Assembly (NCBI GenBank): GCA_946807835.1
Contig: OX327706.1
Coordinates: 24,417,001 to 24,481,000, forward strand
Source of the DNA: Ailanthus altissimus
Lineage: Eukaryota; Streptophyta; Magnoliopsida; Sapindales; Simaroubaceae
Direction: 5' to 3'
Length of the DNA: 64,000 bases
In this document: positions 57,576 to 64,000 of the stretch, piece after piece
How positions within the stretch are numbered: the first letter of the stretch is position 1
Layout: the number at the start of each line of letters is the position of its first letter
Translations under genes and position numbers: made by a program
The notes under the pieces: generated by a model
Databases searched by the model: none
The model's input: only the letters and a program-made list of their open reading frames with translations
Told to the model about the DNA's origin: nothing

Positions 57576-59835
57576 TGTTTTATAGTGTGTGTGTACATCA
57601 TGCAACGGGTGAATGTGTACAAGATTGAACAATTTAATAATAACATATCATGTATACAATGCAGTAGAAATACACAATTTAATTTTATAACACTTATGAA
57701 ATTAGGAGACTCACCCTTGAAGCGTGTCTATGAACAAATTTAGTTGGGGATATAATGGGCTTCCTCAAGCTAGATTAATAGCTTTCTTTTTTTTTTCTTC
57801 GAAACTATTTGAAATAACTCTTACTTCTGTTTTTTATTTTTTTCTCTCGGATTCTTTTAGTGTATATGTTAACTTTTAACCTCTTTAAAATAAAGCGATT
57901 CACTTCAATGCAAAATGTAACTCTTGGCCATCACACACACACACCCATATATATATAGGCAATTCTTGCTTGTTATTTGACCAATAGAAGAATACCACTT
58001 TGACAAGTGGTTTATAATGACTCGGCAGCAAAATAATCAGAAGCTGCTCCAAATTTTGCTGAATGTTAAGCTATTTTGGTGGCCAAATTATTAAGCAATT
58101 GGTAGTAAAATCGTTGCCACTTATTACTAAATAAATTGAATCAAATTCAATTTGATATCTATCATTTACTTTTGGCCAATAATTATGCAACAACTTACAT
58201 TTAATTTTAATTCATCTAATCAAAATAGAACATATGGCAACGTATTGAATATTCAAATAAAACAAATTCATTTGATTAAATTTGATGGCTAATTGACATA
58301 TGTAATGAAATAATAATTGCTTAATTGGTATATTTATTAATGCCTAATTTAGTATCCTAATAAATTATAGGTACAATTTGAAGCATACACTAGGTAGATA
58401 AAAGTTTTTAAGCTCCACTTGACATAATGTTAGGTTTAACATTCAAACCTTAGTTATTTTCCGAGAGACTCTGAAATAAATAAATGGTTGAATAGTTTAA
58501 TTTAAATCAAACAATAATTATTTTATTTAAAGTTAGTTATGTCCACCAATGCCAAATTTAGTACCCATACAAATTATTAACACAATTTAAAACATACATT
58601 AGGTAGATAAAAGTGTTAAATCTCTCTTGGCACAATTTTAGGTTAAACATTTAAAATTTAACTACTCCCCAAGAGGCGTTGAAATAAATTCATATTTTTT
58701 AAAAAACTTTGATGATTGAACAATTTGATTCGATGAGCTACTTACGTGCTCAACGAGTACACTTCATATAGTGAGACTCCCTAGGTTCACACTCATTTTG
58801 TCTCACGGAACATTTCGTAAGCCTATAACTGATGTCCTACACACACGTTATGGATAACACAAAATGTTGAGTTGAACAATACAAGTTGAGGTTAATCCAT
58901 ATATGTACAATCATTCTGTCATTAATATCCTAGAAGAACGGAGACATAGATCAACATCGTCAAGTCCCCTATTGTTCAACCATAAACTTATCTCCTCAAT
59001 TTGTATTTCGATAAACAATATCCACAAATTTCTTTGCGATATTGTTTATACCACGGGAAACTCTTTTCCAGGTTTAATGCTATGGACATAAGACTTCATG
59101 GAATACAACTTTAGAGCATTTGGGTATTTGACTCACCCATATGAGCTGATAAATCCCATGTTTACACACACCGAACTCTATAAACATCGGACTACACCCA
59201 ACGACACCCAGCAGTCAGACCATGAAAGGTCTCTAACATGTGTGGAACCTAAGTATGGTGGATCACTCACAAGCCCATCGTGGTGTTCAGGTTAAAGGAC
59301 CACGAACACTACTCAATTCAAGAAGATCCTCATTTGATGGTTTTATAAGAGATCTATTAGAGGTCTTCATTTATTCTTGTTCAGTATTCAGTCCTCACTT
59401 AATACCTATATATCTATACCAGCTTCCACTAAGCTCATAGTCTGCTAAGATTAACCATCTAGACAATCCAGATATAGATATACACTGATCTATATTAATC
59501 GGTTCCACTCGATAGACCTTGCTTTGGTAAAAATAGATTAGGAACTTATAATTCAAAAACATACTTACACAATGACATTTTCTAGCAACGGTTGTAACTC
59601 TTTGCAACTATGTCATTGTTAGTATATTCCTAGGTCTTTATCCCATTTTAGATAAAGTTCTAACTTTTTAGACCTGATTTGAACTCATTTAGATCAATAT
59701 AATGTCCAAAATGTTATAAGCATATTACCTTATTAGAAATAATTAGCGATTTAATGAAATATTTATTTATTACATAAGTATGAAAGTATAATATTCATAT
59801 AAATTTGGGATTGTACATAAGCACAAAACCCAACA
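57576..59835 (-). mobile_element. Element H: 2.26-kb solo-LTR-like repeat
   Basis: It begins TGTTTTATAGTGTG and ends AAAACCCAACA, the reverse complement of the TGTTGGG terminus of element C. TCATG occurs at both borders (57573-57577 and 59836-59840), though on the left it overlaps the TG, so the duplication is suggestive and not clean. It shares the same family blocks as A and F and has no coding sequence. Confidence 0.68.
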
Positions 59836-60427
59836 TCATGATCATTCAAATCATTGTCCTTTTCCTTTTTTAAGATGCATCTCTTTGCCCTATTTAATCA
59901 CCCAAGTATGACCAGGTTAATGGTGGGTACTCTTGTCTCTCACTTCGAGGCCTAAGCTTTTGTACTTCATGGGATTCCCCATTTGCACCCATTTTTGCTT
60001 CTTTTGTGAGTGAACCACTAGTTGGTTCCATCTATGTCAGTTAGTAAAGTGACCATGTGGTTGCTAATTAACCTTGCCGATCGGTCATTCATTTCTCAAG
60101 GTTCTTAACTCTCATTCGACATTCGCTGAGAATTCAAAACATGTATTTTTTTATGGTCTCTCTTTCTTCTAGAACTATTTCTAGCTCATTTAACAAACAT
60201 TACCTCCAGGCAATGCCGCCTTGGGATCTCCATTGATGGCTAGACTTCTCTTCTTGTTAACCTCACTCTTCCATGTCATGACTCTCAAAGTTAGAGTTTC
60301 ATCGTACTCTAATCTAGATCTCGATCCCTCACCACCTTCTCCCAAATGACTTTCTTACTCAACTTAGGTGTTGATTTCCATGATTTTTTTGTATTATTTC
60401 CCATAAATGGCATCAATCTATTGTGGA

Positions 60428-60690
60428 TTTTGGACTTTCGGTCAAACTCAGAGTCCTCAATCAATAGATAAATTTTTATCTTTGTGAAAATGATTGAAAC
60501 ATATAACAGAGCTGTTGTTTTTTGTCCTAAGCTCACCTAATGGTTTGGACCTAATTTTGGATTCTCGGTCAAACTTGGAGTCTTCGATCAAGAGATAAAT
60601 TTTTTATCTCTGTGAAAATAATTGAAGTATATAATAGAATTGTTGTTGTTGTTGTTCACCCTAAGCTCACCTAATGGTCTAGACCTGATT
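60428..60690. repeat. Imperfect tandem duplication, about 126-bp period
   Basis: TTTTGGACTTTCGGTCAAAC at 60428 recurs as TTTTGGATTCTCGGTCAAAC at about 60554. The units share AGATAAATTTTTTATCT and CTAAGCTCACCTAATGGT blocks. The copies differ at many positions, so the duplication is old. It lies inside the right LTR of the Tat-like relic and is not duplicated in the left LTR. Confidence 0.7.
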
Positions 60691-61335
60691 ATTGCAACCA
60701 CAAAGTCGATTATGTCTGCGCATGTGGTTGTTTTTTACAATGATATTCTAATGCTTTAAGTCAATATTTTGGTGAAAGATATAGAAAAAGTAGTTTGAAA
60801 ACAATGTAGCTATCTAAATTCACTTAATTGTCTCCGTGCATGAGTCATGGTTCTTCATTAAATAGGTACCTTGACGGTTATCCCACGTTGTGGGTTCCTC
60901 ATTATTCGACGATAATGTGCATAGTTTAGAATTATTATAGTTATTGGTTAGTCACCTCATACTCTGCATTTCTGACGGGAACATAGGCAGTGTGCTAAAC
61001 TTAGCCCAAATTTTTTAGTGTCGTGGGATAGGTGGTATAACTTCTCCATCTATAATGCTCTTTGGATGAGAATAGTCCTCCATCATTTGGAGGCATGAGT
61101 CTCTCCTTAGTTTAAGTTGAGAAGCCTCAATATTCGTGATGTTAGTTCTCGATCAATATTAAAAGAGTCCTAGGAGTAGTACTTAGCCCATTAGAGATAA
61201 AGCTCCTTAGTTACGGGTTGAGGACTCCTTAGTTGTAGAATAAACATGGACTGATTTGATGTATGCTCACTAACGAGCCTGGGTCGCCCTTAAATTGGGT
61301 ACGACCACTTTAGGCTAGTTGACTGGACCTAAAAT

Positions 61336-63278
61336 TGACATTATACTAAGCTCGACCATTTTGAACTCTAGTGAACCAGGTCCAAAATCTTGGGGCGACA
61401 CATATGAAGCATGGGATATGTACACTTTTCAAGTAATATGGCTCTATAATGTCGGTTACTTGTGTGTGTATAAATCCAATAAACGTAACATATCAATAAA
61501 ATCGATAATTACCTTGGGCGCTTTTTTACTGATGGTTATAATTTATTTTTGCGCGAGAAATATCTAGTTCGGGCTTGATATACTTAGGTGGAATAAATAA
61601 AACTCGAGACGGAAATATATATGCCTAGTAATGATCAACTTAGTGCAGGGGGATTTTTTTTTATTTGGCCACACTTTTGTCATCTACATAATTGTAATTC
61701 TTTTTGGTGGGAGAGGTCCGGGTCTTGCATATCCATTCTCTTCTGCACTTTTAACAAACATTGAGACTCGGTTATCATAAATTCCTTTCTTACTGTTTTT
61801 ACATTTACTTATTCGATTCTTGTGATAACTTTTGCGACATGTGGAAACTCATATATATGGTGTCTCATTGATTATGCAACTCTTCACAAATTTTATTTTT
61901 ATGAACTGAAGTTATCCAATATGAACTCTATAAAAAATATATTACAAAAAGACTGTTTATCTTCTTAAAAGAAAAGGCATTTTAATATTTAAATCAGTAA
62001 TGATAAAATTTTAAAAAAATGTGTGTGTGAGGGAATAAATTGTAATATAAGAATAAGTAAAATTGATAGTTTTTTTTTTATGAAATATCAAGTATTTTTT
62101 AAAATCCAAAAATTTTCCGTCAAATAAGATAATTTTTTATTTTTTATATTAGTTGAGATCCATTGACTTGTCGTTAAATAACTTATGATAAAAATTTAAT
62201 AGATCTCAATTATGAATGTTATTAAATTGGATCTTAACTGTAAATGGAACAAGTAAAGTAGATTTTAATGAATAATCCGATGAATTTATATTGTTGAAAT
62301 TTAATTTTTTATTAATTATATATTCTATCAATTTTGAATAAATTTAATGCATAATAATAAAATTAAAATTAAAATTCATTTTTTGTTTATGCATTTTTAT
62401 AGTGTTTATAACTTGTTTGTGATAATCATAGTTAGGTGGGTTTGGATTAACTATCCAATCCAAATTTTAAATGGTTAAATTAAATATATTTTTAAAATTT
62501 TTAAATAAAATACTAAAATATTTTTAATTAGAATATTTTTAAAATTAATAGGTTTTAGATTCGATAAAATATTTTCTATATCCATATTTTATAATATGAT
62601 GTTGGATTATTTTAAAAAAATTATATAAAAAGGCCCTAAAATAACATTTACTTAAAAATATATATATGAGTAATTTTATATTTTTAATAATATTTTAAAT
62701 TGAGATATCAAATAATTATTGATTGATAAAAATAATATAAAATATAAAATTATTTATTTTATTATTTAATAATTACTTAAAAAATTATTAAAATTAAAAA
62801 AAATTGGGATGATCGGCGAATTTTTCACTATGTTTTTATTTAATTAAAAATATTTTGTATTTTTCCCATCGACATATTGGTTTTGTTTCGATTTCCTCGA
62901 ACACTTTTTGGATTATAAAAATGTGTAAAATAAAATCAAAATGTTTAAAATATTTAGTAATGGATGACATTTGTGAAAAATACAAAATATTTTTGGTGGG
63001 TTAGGTTAGAAAAATCTCAAAATCAATTCGTCTTTACCTTGGAAGAGACGTACATACAAATTGAAGTGGCTCCTCAATTTCTCTTCAATTACCGCTTCCC
63101 TCAATTTGCTTCAGCCGATGCCTGATAGTCCATTAATTCACTTCAATTAAAGTCAATTGAACTAGTAAAGTTAGGTTTTTTTTTTTTTGTAGTACTTGTT
63201 TACACTGGTGAGAGCTTCCTGACATTGCATTTGCTACCATAGTGAGAGAATAAAAACAGAAAGGAAAAAGCAAAGATC
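61336..63278. other. AT-rich intergenic region and presumed APC10 upstream region
   Basis: No coding sequence is recognised. A stretch at about 62660-62790 (TTTTAAATTGAGATATCAAA and TAATTATTGATTGATAAAAA) resembles the inside of the MITE-like element at 63-258. The last 250 bases, from about 63030, are less AT-rich and include the probable leader of APC10. No definite TATA box is chosen. Confidence 0.45.
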
Positions 63279-64000
63279 ATGGCAACAGAGTCGTCAGAAT
63301 CGGAAGAAGAAGGGAAGATCAGAGAACAACAGTTAACAATAGATGATGATCTCAGAGAAATGGGCAAGAAAGCTGCTTGGAGTGTCAGCTCGTGCAAGCC
63401 TGGCAATGGCGTCTCTGCTCTTCGCGACGATAATATCGACACCTATTGGCAGTAACTTCTCATTTACTTATCTCCCTCTTTAATCTCTTTATATATATAT
63501 ATATATGCTCTGAATTATTTTTCTGTATTTTTAAAAAAAAAAATTATATTTGTGGATCTTAGATCGGATGGTGCGCAGCCACATTTGGTTAATGTTCAGT
63601 TCCAGAAGAAAGTTAAGTTGCAAGTATGTACTGGGTATTTTTCATTTTTATGATTTAATTTTTGGACTTTTTAGTATTGTTGGTTGATAATGAATTCTGT
63701 GATGTGTTTTGTTTTGAAGTTAGTTGTGCTGTATGTGGATTTTAAGCTTGACGAGAGCTATACACCTAGTAAAATCGCTGTTCGAGCTGGTGATGGTTTC
63801 CACAACTTGAAGGTATTTTCTTAAATCTTAGATAAGAACACTCGTTGACGAATGAATCAACTTGTTTAGCAATGCAAGATTTGTTTTCTTTTCTTTTCTT
63901 CTAAATCTATTTTTTTAAGAGTCAGTTTGTTTGATATGAGTCTGCTATTGAAAATGGTTTTAGGAGATAAAAACTGTGGAAATTGTCAAGCCAACTGGGT
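63279..64000 (+). CDS. APC10: Anaphase-promoting complex subunit 10 (DOC domain), 5' part
   Basis: Predicted exons are 63279-63451, 63563-63623, 63720-63812 and 63964 onward, cut by the window end. All junctions are GT/AG and in frame. The N-terminus is acidic ([13 protein letters not shown]). The DOC domain starts at about residue 25 with [21 protein letters not shown] and continues through [43 protein letters not shown] and [13 protein letters not shown], all hallmark DOC strands. APC10 sits in the anaphase-promoting complex in the nucleus and, with a CDC20/CDH1 co-activator, binds the destruction box of cyclins and securin. About 119 residues of an expected 190 or so are present. The C-terminal Ile-Arg tail lies outside. 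No lesion is seen. Confidence 0.92.

Larger units (their letters stand above)
51180..61335 (-). mobile_element. Decayed Tat-like Ty3/gypsy element, interrupted by F, G and H
   Basis: A direct repeat of about 0.9 kb flanks the interval: 51180-52079 and about 60300-61335. They share blocks such as TATCCCACATTGTGGGTACC versus TATCCCACGTTGTGGGTTCC, and CTTTAGGCTAGTTGA. These behave as the two LTRs. Gag-like sequence on the minus strand is at 56380-57567, with leader-like sequence at 59841-60300. No reverse transcriptase or integrase remains. Three 2.2-kb elements (F, G, H) are inserted. The LTR copies are well diverged, so the element is old. Borders are approximate. Confidence 0.55.

Noticed and set aside
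60015..60045. Plus-strand primer-site-like sequence TTGGTTCCATCTATG
   Set aside because: It resembles a gypsy primer site only loosely, and it would put the Tat-like relic on the plus strand, against the minus-strand gag sequence.

Overview
The window is nuclear DNA from a flowering plant, most likely a eudicot. It has spliced, AT-rich genes with GT/AG introns and a dense bed of plant LTR retrotransposons. I cannot name the species from sequence alone. Only three ordinary host genes are supported: a PUB5-like U-box/ARM E3 ubiquitin ligase (1861-6153, 5 coding exons, 756 codons predicted), a six-exon gene for an unrecognised helix-loop-helix-like protein (47770-49842, 430 residues predicted), and the first four exons of APC10/DOC1 of the anaphase-promoting complex (63279 to the window end).

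Between 6.7 and 44 kb the DNA is layered transposons. An old, heavily broken Ty3/gypsy element (6.7-12.1 kb) is abutted by a 2.2-2.5 kb non-coding LTR-like element (A, 12096-16829). A is itself interrupted by a relative (B, 13407-15569) with a perfect 5-bp target duplication. A long foldback element (17039-18113) sits inside a MULE transposase relic. A Tork-type Ty1/copia element (18986-43952, flanked by AAAAA) has a third copy of the 2.2 kb family (C) in its 5' LTR. A Tekay-type Ty3/gypsy element (D, 24984-42781, flanked by TCCTC) lies in its polymerase gene. Inside the 3' LTR of D sits the youngest layer, E (32024-41948, minus strand, flanked by GTTAT), with two 1556-bp LTRs that differ at only about two positions by eye.

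E is the most interesting object. It is an Athila/Tat-like element with a tRNA-Asp primer site. It keeps one long gag-protease reading frame fused to an integrase tail, but has no reverse transcriptase or RNase H. Downstream, in sense orientation, it carries a small unknown zinc-ribbon-like ORF and an intact, intronless LOG-family gene. The LOG family makes cytokinin riboside 5'-monophosphate phosphoribohydrolases, which activate the hormone cytokinin. The leader between primer site and gag holds six copies of a 21-nt motif that folds as a small hairpin with compensatory base changes and, in five of six copies, also reads as a 6-residue micro-ORF.

From 51 to 61.3 kb a decayed Tat-like gypsy element on the minus strand is interrupted by three more copies of the 2.2 kb family. 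Two of them face each other as a 4.3-kb inverted repeat. Smaller items are a tRNA-Asn pseudogene without its D arm, a LINE-type RNase H relic, two related AT-rich MITE-like repeats, several tandem duplications and upstream ORFs in the leader of the U-box gene.
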